The notes beneath the pieces are model-generated. The model did not search any database. It saw only the letters and a program-made list of their open reading frames with translations, and had not been told where the DNA came from. The position numbers and the translations under genes are program-made. A stretch of DNA of 64,000 nt from Brockia lithotrophica (GTDB lineage Bacteria > Bacillota > Bacilli > Thermicanales > DSM-22653): assembly GCF_003633725.1 (NCBI RefSeq), contig NZ_RBIJ01000002.1, positions 68,598-132,597 on the forward strand, written 5' to 3'. Each line of letters begins with the position of its first letter. Positions within the stretch are counted from its first letter, which is position 1. Below, in pieces: positions 26,508-35,154 of this stretch.

Positions 26508-27959
26508 CTACGCGTGATCCGCGGGGCGCGGCGAAGGGGAGAGCTCACCCTCCGCCCCTTCTTCTCGCCCGTTCCGTTCCCCTACCGCGTCCTCCGGGCC
26601 GAGGACGGACTCGACCTCTACGCGGACGATGCGCTCTCCGTCGATCTCAGACACGCGAAAGCGGAAGCCCCCGTATTCGACCGTTTGCCCGACGGTGGGC
26701 ACGGCCTCCAGGTGGGCGTAAACGAATCCGCCGATCGTGTCGTAGTCTTCGTTGGGCAAGGAGGCGCCAAAGCGCTCGTTGAACTCGTCCACGAGAAGTC
26801 GGGCGTCGAGGGAGTAGCGTCCCTCCCCGAGGGGCTCGATTTCCGGACGCTCTTGGTCGAACTCGTCCTGAATCTCGCCAACGATCTCCTCGAGGATGTC
26901 TTCCAGCGTGACGAGGCCACTCGTCCCGCCGAACTCGTCCAGGAGGATGGCGATCCCCACGTGTTCCTCCTGCATGCGCTTGAGAAGCCGGTGCAAGGGG
27001 ATGGTCTCGGGAACCTTGAGTACGGGACGCGCCAGGCGCAACAGGTCGCGCTCCTCCGGATGGCGCCAAAAGTCCTTGATGTGGACGAACCCCACGATGT
27101 GGTCTTTGTCCGGAGCGCACAAAGGATATCGGGTGTGCATCGTCCCGCGGATGATCTCCACGTTTTCTTCATACGGGAGCGAGGTGTAGAGGCAGACCAT
27201 GTCCGTGCGGGGGATCATCACCTCCCGCGCCGTGCGTTCCGTAAAGGTGAACACCTTGTCTACGAGGGCGACCTCTTCCGCCTCGAGGATCCCTTGCTCC
27301 TCGCTCCTCTTCATGAGCGAGAGGAGTTCATCCTCAGAGTGGGCGATCTCCTGGGATTGGTCGGGGGAAATCCGGAAGAGAAAGAGGACACCGTCCGTCG
27401 CCCGGTCGAGGAGGTAAATGAACGGGCGCATCACCCAGGTAAACGCGTAAAACGGAAAGGCGACCCACAGGGCGATCGACTCCGCATGGCGGATCCCGAT
27501 CACCTTGGGCGCCTGTTCCCCCAGCACGATGTGAAAAGACGTGATGAGGACGAAGGCCGCCCCCACCGCGAGGGACCCTTGCCACGCTTCAGGTACGCGC
27601 GCCCAGGCAAAGAGAGGGGCCAAGAGTTCGCGGGCAAAAGGTTCCCCGAGCCAACCGAGCCCCAGAGAGGCGATCGTGATCCCGAGCTGCGACCCTGAGA
27701 GTGCGCGGTTGATGTCGGAAACGATGCGCGCGAGGACTTTGGCCCGAGGATCCCCCCGCTCGACGAGTTCGGACACGCGGTAGGGACGTACCTTGACGAA
27801 GGAAAACTCCGCACTCACGAAGAAGGCGTTGAGGAAAAGAAAGAGGAGGATCCACCCGAGGGACCCACCGACGGCTGACAGACTCCTGACCGGATCGTCC
27901 AACTTTGCCTCGCCGGTCGCCCGGCGATCCGCCACCTCCTGCAAAAGCGCAAAACTCAT
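26508..27959 (-). CDS. CNNM/CBS domain transporter (HlyC/CorC family)
   Basis: Membrane protein of the CNNM family, which in Bacillus (MpfA/YhdP) exports magnesium. The 483 residues contain a transmembrane CNNM domain (about 30-215: FFVSAEFSFVKVRPYRV, GSQLGITIASLGLGWLGEP, LGEQAPKVIGI), a pair of CBS domains (about 235-360: VMIPRTDMVCL, LLDEFGGTSGLVTLEDILEEIVGEIQDEFD) and a C-terminal CorC/HlyC domain. ATG 27959 was chosen over an upstream start because a promoter occupies that region. The ligand is inferred from family only. Confidence 0.93.
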   Translation of the reverse strand: MSFALLQEVADRRATGEAKLDDPVRSLSAVGGSLGWILLFLFLNAFFVSAEFSFVKVRPYRVSELVERGDPRAKVLARIVSDINRALSGSQLGITIASLGLGWLGEPFARELLAPLFAWARVPEAWQGSLAVGAAFVLITSFHIVLGEQAPKVIGIRHAESIALWVAFPFYAFTWVMRPFIYLLDRATDGVLFLFRISPDQSQEIAHSEDELLSLMKRSEEQGILEAEEVALVDKVFTFTERTAREVMIPRTDMVCLYTSLPYEENVEIIRGTMHTRYPLCAPDKDHIVGFVHIKDFWRHPEERDLLRLARPVLKVPETIPLHRLLKRMQEEHVGIAILLDEFGGTSGLVTLEDILEEIVGEIQDEFDQERPEIEPLGEGRYSLDARLLVDEFNERFGASLPNEDYDTIGGFVYAHLEAVPTVGQTVEYGGFRFRVSEIDGERIVRVEVESVLGPEDAVGERNGREEGAEGELSPSPRPADHA

Positions 27960-27974
27960 AGACCCTGTACTTCC

Positions 27975-28004
27975 ATCATAGTCCGGAAGACAAAAGGCCG
28001 TCAA
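27975..28004 (-). promoter_or_regulatory. Sigma-A-like promoter for CNNM-dedA-rsfA-comFA
   Basis: Minus-strand TTGACG (27999-28004), 18 bp, TATGAT (27975-27980). This leaves a 15-bp leader before the CNNM ATG, so some transcripts may be nearly leaderless. Confidence 0.6.
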
Positions 28005-28037
28005 GGAAAGATCTGGAATTTCGGATCCGTTCTCCCT

Positions 28038-28133
28038 TCAACGCGCCGCCCACCAAACCGCGGTAAAGACGAGCAAGGCCCAGAGAAGCGGCGGGAGGAC
28101 GAACGAAGACCATACGGCTCCCGGACACCACAT
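28038..28133 (-). CDS. 31-residue single-helix peptide, candidate CydX/CydS-type bd oxidase subunit
   Basis: A small ORF reading MWCPGAVWSS then a hydrophobic helix (FVLPPLLWALLVFTAVWW) and AAR, directly downstream of cydB1 (46-bp gap), with GGGAGG just before its ATG. Known bd oxidases carry a one-helix subunit of 30-40 residues (CydX in E. coli, which also begins MWY; CydS in Geobacillus) encoded right after cydB. No close sequence match is claimed; the assignment rests on size, topology, ribosome-binding site and position. The short spacing to the ATG is the main weakness. Confidence 0.6.
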   Translation of the reverse strand: MWCPGAVWSSFVLPPLLWALLVFTAVWWAAR

Positions 28134-28179
28134 CGACCTCCCGTTTCCGGTTGTTGCGAAAGCCTGGGATGCCGACGGA

Positions 28180-29199
28180 CTACGAGACCTCCCCTCTACG
28201 GGAGATCCCGGGAGAAGGGGGAAAGAGAAACGTGCGAAGCAAAAGAACCAGGGCGGGGACGAGGACGAAAAGCCCCAGGACGAAACCTACGAGCAGGGCG
28301 TGGGCCATAGGAAGGGGGGTAAAGCCGTCGTACACCGTGAGGTAGGGGTAAAGGAGGTAGGGGTAGTGCACCACTCCGTAGGCGTAAAACGCCGCGGCGT
28401 ACTGCCCTGCCGCCGCAAGGAAGGCCCACGCCGGCCGCCGGGTGCGCAAAAGGGCGTAGGCGGCCACGGCGAGAACCGCGGAGACGACGTAACCTGCGGC
28501 ACCCCGCTCCACGAGAAGGGGACGCATCGGACTTTCCCGAACCATGAGGGCGAGGGCGAAGAGGTCCGCAAGGAAGGCGTAGGGAAAGACGGCAATGGCC
28601 GTATGGCGCATCTTTTCCGCGAGATCCCTTTCCTCACTTCGCTCGAGGTACCAGGAGAGAAACGCCGCGGCGAGGACGACGGTCCCCAAAAGGCCAACGG
28701 CAAACATCGCCCACGTGTACGCGCTCCCGAGGAAGGCCGCGAGGTCGAGCGTGGGGAAGCCGTCGGTGGCGATGAATCCCCCTTCGGATACGGTGAGTAC
28801 GGCGGCGAGGGCGGCGGGAATGGCGAGGCCGGTAAGGCCATAGACGTACGTAAAGACGGGCCTCTTTTCCGGGCTGTACGTGTGAAAGGCGTAGTATGCA
28901 CCCCGGAGCCCGAGGAGGACGAGCCCTGCCCCCAGAGGGACGAGGAGCGCCGCTCCGTAGTAGTACGCCGTGAGGGGGAAGAACCCGACGATCCCCACGA
29001 CAAAAAAGACGAGGAAGACGTTCGTCACCTCCCACAGGGGGGCCATGAGCCGCTGGGCGGCATCGTGCAGGCGAGGGTTTCGGTCGCGCACGGCACTCCA
29101 AGCGGAAAAAAACCCCGTGCCGAAATCTACCGCGCCGAAGAGCACGTAGCCGAAGAGAAAGGTCCAGAGGATGAGGGCGGCGAGCGTCTCAAGATCCAC
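28180..29199 (-). CDS. cydB: Cytochrome bd-type oxidase subunit II (first operon)
   Basis: Membrane subunit of 339 residues with about nine helices. N-terminal motif LILWTFLFGYVLFGAVDFGTGF is the usual CydB opening, and PLWEVTNVFLVFFVVGIVGFFP follows. GTG 29199 was chosen because GGGGAGGGG precedes it and the protein then starts at the conserved helix; it overlaps the cydA1 stop by 11 bp. It differs clearly from the second CydB in this window (30714-31751), so these are not recent duplicates. Partner of the upstream CydA and probably of the small peptide downstream. Confidence 0.92.
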   Translation of the reverse strand: MDLETLAALILWTFLFGYVLFGAVDFGTGFFSAWSAVRDRNPRLHDAAQRLMAPLWEVTNVFLVFFVVGIVGFFPLTAYYYGAALLVPLGAGLVLLGLRGAYYAFHTYSPEKRPVFTYVYGLTGLAIPAALAAVLTVSEGGFIATDGFPTLDLAAFLGSAYTWAMFAVGLLGTVVLAAAFLSWYLERSEERDLAEKMRHTAIAVFPYAFLADLFALALMVRESPMRPLLVERGAAGYVVSAVLAVAAYALLRTRRPAWAFLAAAGQYAAAFYAYGVVHYPYLLYPYLTVYDGFTPLPMAHALLVGFVLGLFVLVPALVLLLRTFLFPPSPGISRRGEVS

Positions 29200-30565
29200 G
29201 GCTTTCCCCTCCCCGAAGTCCGCCGAAGAGACGGCGGAACGCCGTTTCGGGTCCCTCCGACCCGTAGATCGCCGCAAGCACGCGCACGGCTATGGCGGTG
29301 AGGAGCACGTAGAGGGCGAGGAAGACGTAAACGAGCCACGACACCGCAGGGTTTTCCGTCGCCGTTTCGCCCACGCGGGCGATGCCGCGGACGATCCAAG
29401 GAAGGCGTCCCATTTCGGCGAAGTACCATCCGAGCTCTACGGTCATGAGAGAAAGGGGGGCGGCGACGACGAGCGCGGGGAAAAACCAAGCGGGAAGACG
29501 GCCGGTCGCAACCTCCTCCGCCTGTCCCACGGACCGCGTCCGCCAAACGCGCCACCAGTAGTAGGCGGCGAGGGCCAGGAGGAGAAAGCCGAAGACCACC
29601 ATGAGGTCGAAAAAGTAGTGCACGACGAGCGGCGGGCGATCTTCGGGAGGGAAGGCGTCCAGCCCCGTGACCACGGCACTGGGCGTTCCCTTCGCCAAGA
29701 CGGAGAGCCCATAGGGGATCGTTAGGGCATAGCGCACGGTTCCGTCCTCCCAGAGGCCGAAGAGGCGCAGAGGTGCGGCTCCTTGGGTGGTGAAGTGCCA
29801 TTCGGCGGCGGCGAGCTTTTCCGGTTGGTATGCGGCGAGAAACTTTCCGGAAAAGTCACCGCTCAATACGGTTCCGACGCCAAAGAGGAGAGCCCCCTGC
29901 ATCGCAAGGCGCAACGCCTTCGCCGCCCGCGTGTCGCGCGGATCCCGACGGAGTTCGTACGCAGAAAGCGCCGCGAGGACGAAGGCCGAGGCGAAGTACG
30001 CGGAAAGGAGGACGTGCACCGTCTTCGTCGCCGTGGCGGGAGAAAACATCGCCTGTACGGGATGGACGTCCAACGTACCCTCCGCCGTAATCCGCGCACC
30101 GGCAGGGGTGTTCATGAACGCGTTGACGGAGGTGATGAAAAACGCCGAAGCGCTCGCCCCTAGGGCGATCACGGCGGCGTACAGGGTGTTGCGCAGGGGC
30201 GGGCCGTCTTCGCGCCACGTGTAGAGGTAGAGCCCGAGGAAGATCGCCTCGAGAAAGAACGCAAAGGTTTCGAGAAACAGAGGAAGGGCGATCGTCTGCC
30301 CCGCAAGTGCCATGAACGGCGGCCAGAGGAGGTTTAAGAAGAGGCCGATGGACGTCCCCGTTACGACGCCGAGGGCGACGGTTACGGCGTACCCCTTCCC
30401 CCACCGGTAGGCCGAGCGGCTCAGGTCACGGTCGCCGATGCGCATCGCTCTCCACTCCGCCAAGGCGATGTACAGGGGAACCCCGACGCCGATCGTGGCG
30501 AAGAGGATGTGGAAGCTGAGCGTGAGCGCCGTGAGGATGCGGCTCGCGGTGAGCGGATCCCACAC
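29189..30565 (-). CDS. cydA: Cytochrome bd-type oxidase subunit I (first operon)
   Basis: Quinol oxidase heme subunit, 458 residues, nine helices. Candidate heme ligands are visible: His in LTLSFHILFATIG (near residue 18) for b595/d, His in TKTVHVLLSAYF (near 185), and Met in YFFDLMVVFGF (near 330). The quinone loop is short, and the GRxPW motif is GRLPW. It resembles the cyanide-insensitive Bacillus/Geobacillus type more than the E. coli type, but this is judged by eye. GTG 30565 follows GGAGGAGGG. It is 8-9 helical turns from the terminator of the second cyd operon, which ends just upstream. Confidence 0.92.
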   Translation of the reverse strand: MWDPLTASRILTALTLSFHILFATIGVGVPLYIALAEWRAMRIGDRDLSRSAYRWGKGYAVTVALGVVTGTSIGLFLNLLWPPFMALAGQTIALPLFLETFAFFLEAIFLGLYLYTWREDGPPLRNTLYAAVIALGASASAFFITSVNAFMNTPAGARITAEGTLDVHPVQAMFSPATATKTVHVLLSAYFASAFVLAALSAYELRRDPRDTRAAKALRLAMQGALLFGVGTVLSGDFSGKFLAAYQPEKLAAAEWHFTTQGAAPLRLFGLWEDGTVRYALTIPYGLSVLAKGTPSAVVTGLDAFPPEDRPPLVVHYFFDLMVVFGFLLLALAAYYWWRVWRTRSVGQAEEVATGRLPAWFFPALVVAAPLSLMTVELGWYFAEMGRLPWIVRGIARVGETATENPAVSWLVYVFLALYVLLTAIAVRVLAAIYGSEGPETAFRRLFGGLRGGESRGS

Positions 30566-30621
30566 GTCCCATCCCTCCTCCGTTCCTTCCCGTAGGGTGG
30601 TCGGGGAATCCGCATTTATAC

Positions 30622-30657
30622 AAAAAAAGAGCGCTCCGGTGGTCTCCCGGAGCGCTC
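30622..30657 (-). terminator. Intrinsic terminator after the second cydAB operon
   Basis: Perfect 11-bp stem GAGCGCTCCGG / CCGGAGCGCTC followed on the minus strand by seven T. The T-run runs into TATAAA, a possible -10 for the next cydA, so termination and initiation are nearly abutting. Confidence 0.93.
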
Positions 30658-30713
30658 GCATCCTTTGCGGGCACGCAACGCGGCGCAGTCGGCTTTGCGG
30701 TCGGGGTGTCGCG

Positions 30714-31751
30714 TTACGCGCCGTACCCCTTGGCTTCCTCCACGTCGATCTTGCGTTCGCTAAACTTCTTGTACGCCCAGAACTGGTACCCGATCACGAC
30801 CGGCACGAGGGCGAGGGCTACGCCGAGCATGACGGTCTGCGTGAGCGGGCTCGCCGCCGCCTGATAGGCCGTGATGCTCGCCTCGGGCGCCGTGCGGGAG
30901 TAGAGCATGTTCGGGAAGAGCCCCACGAACCCCGTCACGAGAAGGAGGGCGATCGTTCCCGACGTGGCGAGCCAGGCCCCGAGCTGGGCGCCGCGGGAGA
31001 GGAGCGGCTTGACGAGGAGGAGGAGAAGGAGGGCAAGGGCGGGAATGACGTAGAGGACGGGAACTTGGTTGTAGTTCGCGAGGAGGTGGCTTGCCCGATT
31101 CGCCGTCGCCACCATGTAGATGGAGAAGAGGGCGAGGGCGACCACCCAAAGCGTGTGGGCGTACCCTTCGAGGCGCTTTTCGAGTTCACCCGAAACCTTA
31201 AACGCCCCCCAGATCGTTCCCGAGAGGAGGGCCAAGGTCACAAACGTGAGCCCGCCCAGAATTCCGTACGGGTTGAGGAGCGTAAAGAGCGTCGTCTTGT
31301 TCCCCGAGGCGTCAAAGTCGAGGCCGTAGAAGAGGTTGGCAAAGGCCACGCCCAAGAGGAGGATCACGAGAAAGCTCGCCACGGTGAACGCCCAGCGCCA
31401 GGCGTTGTGCCACCCGGGATCCTTGACCTTGGACATGAACTCGAGACCTACGGCGCGGTAGAAGAGGGCGAAGAGGAGGAGGAAGAAGGGGACGTACAGG
31501 GCGCTAAACATCACCGCGTACGTGAGGGGAAAGGCGGCAAAGGTCGCGCCGCCGGCCGTGATGAGCCACACTTCGTCGCCGTCCCAAAACGGGCCCACGG
31601 CCTCCTGCAGGGCCGCTTCCTCGCGCTCGTTCCGCGCAAGGAAGGGAAAGAGCGTTCCCAGGCCAAGCGTCTTGGAATCCAGGACGAAGTACACGACCCA
31701 GAGGACCACCCAAAGGACGTACCAGATCACGGGGAGTGCTTGTTCGGGCAT
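30714..31751 (-). CDS. cydB: Cytochrome bd oxidase subunit II (second operon)
   Basis: 345 residues, about nine membrane helices, with CydB features VIWYVLWVVLWVVYFVLDSKTLGLGTLFPFL and AVGPFWDGDEVWLITAGGATFAAFP (the conserved GxNEVWL-type segment is DGDEVWL). It starts 18 bp after the upstream cydA and ends before a strong terminator. Belongs to the canonical CydAB group. No CydX-like ORF was found between its stop and the terminator. Confidence 0.95.
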   Translation of the reverse strand: MPEQALPVIWYVLWVVLWVVYFVLDSKTLGLGTLFPFLARNEREEAALQEAVGPFWDGDEVWLITAGGATFAAFPLTYAVMFSALYVPFFLLLFALFYRAVGLEFMSKVKDPGWHNAWRWAFTVASFLVILLLGVAFANLFYGLDFDASGNKTTLFTLLNPYGILGGLTFVTLALLSGTIWGAFKVSGELEKRLEGYAHTLWVVALALFSIYMVATANRASHLLANYNQVPVLYVIPALALLLLLLVKPLLSRGAQLGAWLATSGTIALLLVTGFVGLFPNMLYSRTAPEASITAYQAAASPLTQTVMLGVALALVPVVIGYQFWAYKKFSERKIDVEEAKGYGA

Positions 31752-31769
31752 CGCGCGTTCACCCCTTCC

Positions 31770-33158
31770 TCACGCTTCCACCGGACGGCCGGAGATGCCC
31801 TTGCCAGGAGCCTCTTCGAGGTGCGGACCTTCCTTCGCGAACTTGGAGAGGAGGTAGATGTCCGCCACGATGAGCACGCCGTAGAAGAAGGTGAGCCCCA
31901 CGAGGGAGAAGACCACGTCGCCGACGCTCACCGGAGAGACGGCCTCGCTCGTCCGCATGAGGCCGTATACCGCCCACGGCTGACGACCGAACTCTGCCGC
32001 TCCCCACCCAAGCCAGGCAGCGATGTAGGGAAGAGGGATCGTGTAGAGAAGGGCCTTAAGGAGCTTCGGCGAACGCTCGAGTGCCTCCAATCCGCCCTTA
32101 CGGTACTTCCACCAAGCGTAGACGGCTACGGCGAGGAAGTAGAGCCCGAGGCCGACCATGAGGCGGAAGGTCCAGGTGACCACGGCAACCGGCGGCCGGT
32201 CCTCCGCAGGGAAGTCCTTGAGCCCCTTGACTTCGCCAAAGGGGTTGTTCGTGTAGAGGAGGCTTCCGAGGTAAGGAATCGGGCAGCACTCGAGAATGTT
32301 CTTTTCCTGGGAAGGAACGGGAATGCTGAAGAGGTGGAAGGGAACTCCCTTGCCGCCTTCCCAGATCCCCTCAAAGGCGGCCGCCGTAGCCGGCTGCGTC
32401 CGGGCGACGTTCACGCCCTGAAAGTGCCCGGTAACGGCCGTAAGAAGCGTAGCGAGGACGGCCATCGTGAGCGCCAAGCGGAAGGAGCGCTCGAAAAACT
32501 CGCGCTTCCGGCCGCTTACGCCCTTCAAGAAGTGGTAGGTACTCACACCGAGGACGAAGAACGATCCGACGATGTACGACGCGAGAATCGTGTGGACGAG
32601 CATCCACCAGACGTTCGGGTTGAAGAAGACCTCCCAGAAGTTCTCCAGGTGGATGAGCTTACGCCCGTCAATTTCCACGATCTTGTACCCTACCGGATGC
32701 TGCATGAAGCCGTTGGCCGTGATGATCCAAAGGGCGGAAAGGTTTGTACCTAGGGCGACCATCCAGGCGGAAAGCGCCCGAAGCTGAGGCCAACGCTCCC
32801 GTCCGAAGAACCAAATGCCAAAGAAGGTCGATTCGAGGAAGAACGCAAGGAGTGCCTCGATCGCCAGCGGGATCCCGAAGATGTCGCCCATGAACTTGGA
32901 GTACTCCGACCAGTTCGTACCGAACTGAAACTCCATCGTGATCCCGGTGACGACGCCGAGCACGAAGTTGATCGCGTACAACTTCCCCCAGAAATCGGCC
33001 ATCTCGCGATACATCTCGTCCTTGGTCCGCCGGTACAACGTCTCCATGACCGCGACGAGGATGATGAGGCCGATCGTGAGGGGAACGAAGATAAAGTGGA
33101 ACGCCGCCGTAAGTCCAAACTGCAGGCGGCTCAGGTCCACTACGAGTTGGTTGGGCAT
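31770..33158 (-). CDS. cydA: Cytochrome bd oxidase subunit I (second operon)
   Basis: 462-residue quinol oxidase subunit with canonical motifs: His in LTAAFHFIFVPLTIG (near 20), METLYRRT, GRERWPQLRALSAW, His in WWMLVHTILASYIVG (near 190), Met in FRLMVGLGLYF, and the C-terminal GWGAAEFGRQPWAVYGLMRT. The GRQPW form is that of typical CydA. GGAGGGGGG precedes the ATG. A leader of about 240 nt separates it from a TATAGT promoter with palindromic operator-like DNA, suggesting redox or oxygen control. Confidence 0.96.
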   Translation of the reverse strand: MPNQLVVDLSRLQFGLTAAFHFIFVPLTIGLIILVAVMETLYRRTKDEMYREMADFWGKLYAINFVLGVVTGITMEFQFGTNWSEYSKFMGDIFGIPLAIEALLAFFLESTFFGIWFFGRERWPQLRALSAWMVALGTNLSALWIITANGFMQHPVGYKIVEIDGRKLIHLENFWEVFFNPNVWWMLVHTILASYIVGSFFVLGVSTYHFLKGVSGRKREFFERSFRLALTMAVLATLLTAVTGHFQGVNVARTQPATAAAFEGIWEGGKGVPFHLFSIPVPSQEKNILECCPIPYLGSLLYTNNPFGEVKGLKDFPAEDRPPVAVVTWTFRLMVGLGLYFLAVAVYAWWKYRKGGLEALERSPKLLKALLYTIPLPYIAAWLGWGAAEFGRQPWAVYGLMRTSEAVSPVSVGDVVFSLVGLTFFYGVLIVADIYLLSKFAKEGPHLEEAPGKGISGRPVEA

Positions 33159-33400
33159 CGTCTAGCCCCCCTCCATCGGGTGTGCGGTGTTCTGTCCCCA
33201 CATGCGCCGTCTGCGCGCCCGCACAGAGGCGGAGAACCCGATCCCCTTTGTCGCAAGCGTTTACAAAAATTGGGCCAAAAGGGGTCTCTCTCTCGTTGCC
33301 GTACGATCTGCGGCCGCCTTCCCCTGCCGCCGTACGGACGCGGTAGGAGAAAACGCGGCATGCAAAGCCCGGCTCGCTCCTCCGCCTCTGCGCATTTTCC

Positions 33401-33430
33401 ACTATAGCACACTACTTAATCTTGATTGAG
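33401..33430 (-). promoter_or_regulatory. Promoter and 16-bp palindrome upstream of second cydA
   Basis: Minus-strand -10 TATAGT (33401-33406) has no good -35; instead the imperfect palindrome CTTAATCTTGATTGAG (33415-33430) occupies that position. A poor -35 overlapped by a palindrome suggests an activator-dependent promoter. The remaining gap up to gnd (to 33618) holds the repeats listed next and no gene. Confidence 0.45.
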
Positions 33431-33448
33431 TGGAAAGCGAGAGGCAGA

Positions 33449-33490
33449 TGTGACAAGTTTGTGAACTAGTCGAGAACGTTCTGTGACAAG
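33449..33490. repeat. Direct repeats TGTGACAAG plus palindrome AGAACGTTCT in the cydA-gnd divergent region
   Basis: TGTGACAAG occurs at 33449-33457 and 33482-33490, 33 bp apart, about three helical turns, so both face the same side. Between them is the perfect 10-bp palindrome AGAACGTTCT (33473-33482). The cluster lies between divergent cydA2 and gnd. A Rex or Fnr consensus was not matched. Confidence 0.55.
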
Positions 33491-33618
33491 GCGGGGTGGG
33501 CTGCGAACCGGCCTTCCGCGGCAACTCCATACGAGGAGATCCCCTACTTGCCTCCGGGTGAGGTACACTGAATCGTGAAGAACGCGTACGGAAACCAACG
33601 AGGGAGGACAACCAGACG

Positions 33619-35049
33619 ATGCACGACATCGGAATTTACGGACTCGGCGTCATGGGGGAAAACCTCGCCCTACGCGCCCACGACGTTGGCCTTTCCGTCG
33701 CCGTATTCAACCGCACGAAGGACAAGGCGTTTGCCCTTGCCGCCCGCGTGGGAAGCCCACGATTTCAAGCGTTTGCCGACCCCGCGTCCTTGGTCGCTTC
33801 CCTCCGGCGACCTCGCCTTCTCCTCCTCATGGTCACCGCAGGTCCGGCGACGGACGCGGCGTTCGAAGCGGTCCTCCCCTTTTTGGAGGAGGGGGACGTC
33901 TTGGTCGACGGAGGGAATGCCCACTACGAGGACACCTTGCGCCGAGAAGCACGGGCGCGAGAAGCCCGCGTCGCCTACATAGGAATGGGGATTTCTGGCG
34001 GAGAATTGGGGGCGCGTACGGGGCCGGCGCTCATGCCAGGCGGTGATGCGGAAGCGTATGCCCGGATCGCCCCTCGACTCGAAGCCCTCGCCGCCCGCTT
34101 ACCCGACGGGAGGCCAGCCGTTGCCCTTGTAGGAAAAGGCGCCGCCGGACATTACGTGAAGATGGTGCACAACGGGATTGAGTACGTCTTTCTTCAGCTT
34201 CTCGCGGAGGCGTACGACGCCTTGCGAAACGTTTACGGCTACACGAGCGTCGAACTCGCCGACGCCTTTGCCCGGGCAAACCAAGGACCTTGGGAAAGCT
34301 ACCTCATCGGCCTCGTCCGGGAAATCCTCACCGTTCCCGACCCCGAAACCTCCCAACCCCTCGTCGAGCAAATCCTCGACGTCGCCGAGGGAAAGGGAAC
34401 GGGGCTATGGACGGCAGAAGAGGCCTTGAGGCTCGGAACGGGAGGGAGTACCTTCGGGGCGGCGGTGCATGCCCGCAACCTCTCGCGAGAACGGGACCTC
34501 CGTCTCGCCTGTGCAGAAGCGTGCGGCGAGCCTTGGCGTCGACCGGAAGCGGTTCTCGCGTACGAAACGTGGCGCGACGCCTTGCATGCAGCGGTACTCG
34601 TCGCCTACGCCGAAGGCTTTGCCCTCCTCCGGCGAGCCCCGGAAACCTACGACTTTGCCGTAGATTTGGCCAACGTAGCTCGGGTTTGGCAGAGCGGGGC
34701 CATCGTACGCATTCGCCTCCTCGCGGACCTCGAACGTCACCTGCGACAAACCCCCGAAATCCCCCATCCCCTTCTCTTTCCAGAGATCTGGCAACTCGTG
34801 CGGGAACGCGAGGGCGCCCTCAGGAATTTTGCCGCCTGGGCGGTTCGCACGGGGCTTCCCGCACCTGCGCACCTCGCCGCCCTTGCCGACCTCGACGGCT
34901 TGCGCAGGCGCCGGCTCCCTGCCAACCTCATTCAGGCAGCGCGGGACGCCTTCGGTGCCCATACGTACCGACGGATCGACCGCGAGGGAAACTTCCACAC
35001 CTCTTGGCCCGACCCGGAAGGGCGCGAAATCCCCCGTCCGCAAGGCTAA
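33619..35049 (+). CDS. gnd: 6-phosphogluconate dehydrogenase, decarboxylating
   Basis: Converts 6-phosphogluconate to ribulose 5-phosphate with reduction of NADP+, in the oxidative pentose phosphate pathway. The 476-residue protein has the Rossmann motif GLGVMGENLA (9-18), the catalytic segment GKGAAGHYVKMVHNGIEY (about 172-189 with Lys and Asn), and the C-terminal RRDAFGAHTYRR-type region with HTSW. Normal length. It is the only clear protein gene on the plus strand, divergent from cydA2. The Shine-Dalgarno GGGAGG is rather far (11 nt) from the ATG. Confidence 0.96.
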   Translation: MHDIGIYGLGVMGENLALRAHDVGLSVAVFNRTKDKAFALAARVGSPRFQAFADPASLVASLRRPRLLLLMVTAGPATDAAFEAVLPFLEEGDVLVDGGNAHYEDTLRREARAREARVAYIGMGISGGELGARTGPALMPGGDAEAYARIAPRLEALAARLPDGRPAVALVGKGAAGHYVKMVHNGIEYVFLQLLAEAYDALRNVYGYTSVELADAFARANQGPWESYLIGLVREILTVPDPETSQPLVEQILDVAEGKGTGLWTAEEALRLGTGGSTFGAAVHARNLSRERDLRLACAEACGEPWRRPEAVLAYETWRDALHAAVLVAYAEGFALLRRAPETYDFAVDLANVARVWQSGAIVRIRLLADLERHLRQTPEIPHPLLFPEIWQLVREREGALRNFAAWAVRTGLPAPAHLAALADLDGLRRRRLPANLIQAARDAFGAHTYRRIDREGNFHTSWPDPEGREIPRPQG

Positions 35050-35085
35050 GGTTTGCATAAAGAAACCCGAGCATCCGAAACCGCA

Positions 35086-35107
35086 AGACCCCGCCGCGGC
35101 GGGGTCT
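35086..35107. terminator. Palindromic terminator between convergent gnd and fapA-like genes
   Basis: A perfect 22-bp palindrome (AGACCCCGCCG and its complement) lies between the gnd stop and the stop of the minus-strand gene. The T-tail is weak on both sides (CGTTCGTTTG on plus), so it is probably a shared, moderately efficient terminator. Confidence 0.6.
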
Positions 35108-35154
35108 CGTTCGTTTGCGCGCAATGTCTAAAACGAGAAAAGGCGACTTTCCTG

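Noticed and set aside
24777-27698. 973-codon plus-strand ORF
   Set aside because: Antisense to rsfA-like, dedA and CNNM genes that have recognisable domains; composition is low-complexity.
30438-32753. 771-codon plus-strand ORF
   Set aside because: Antisense shadow of the two cyd operons; arises from high G+C codon bias.
33415-33490. Rex or Fnr binding site upstream of cydA2
   Set aside because: Neither TTGTGAA-N6-TTCACAA nor TGTGA-N6-TCACA is matched; only direct repeats and other palindromes are present.
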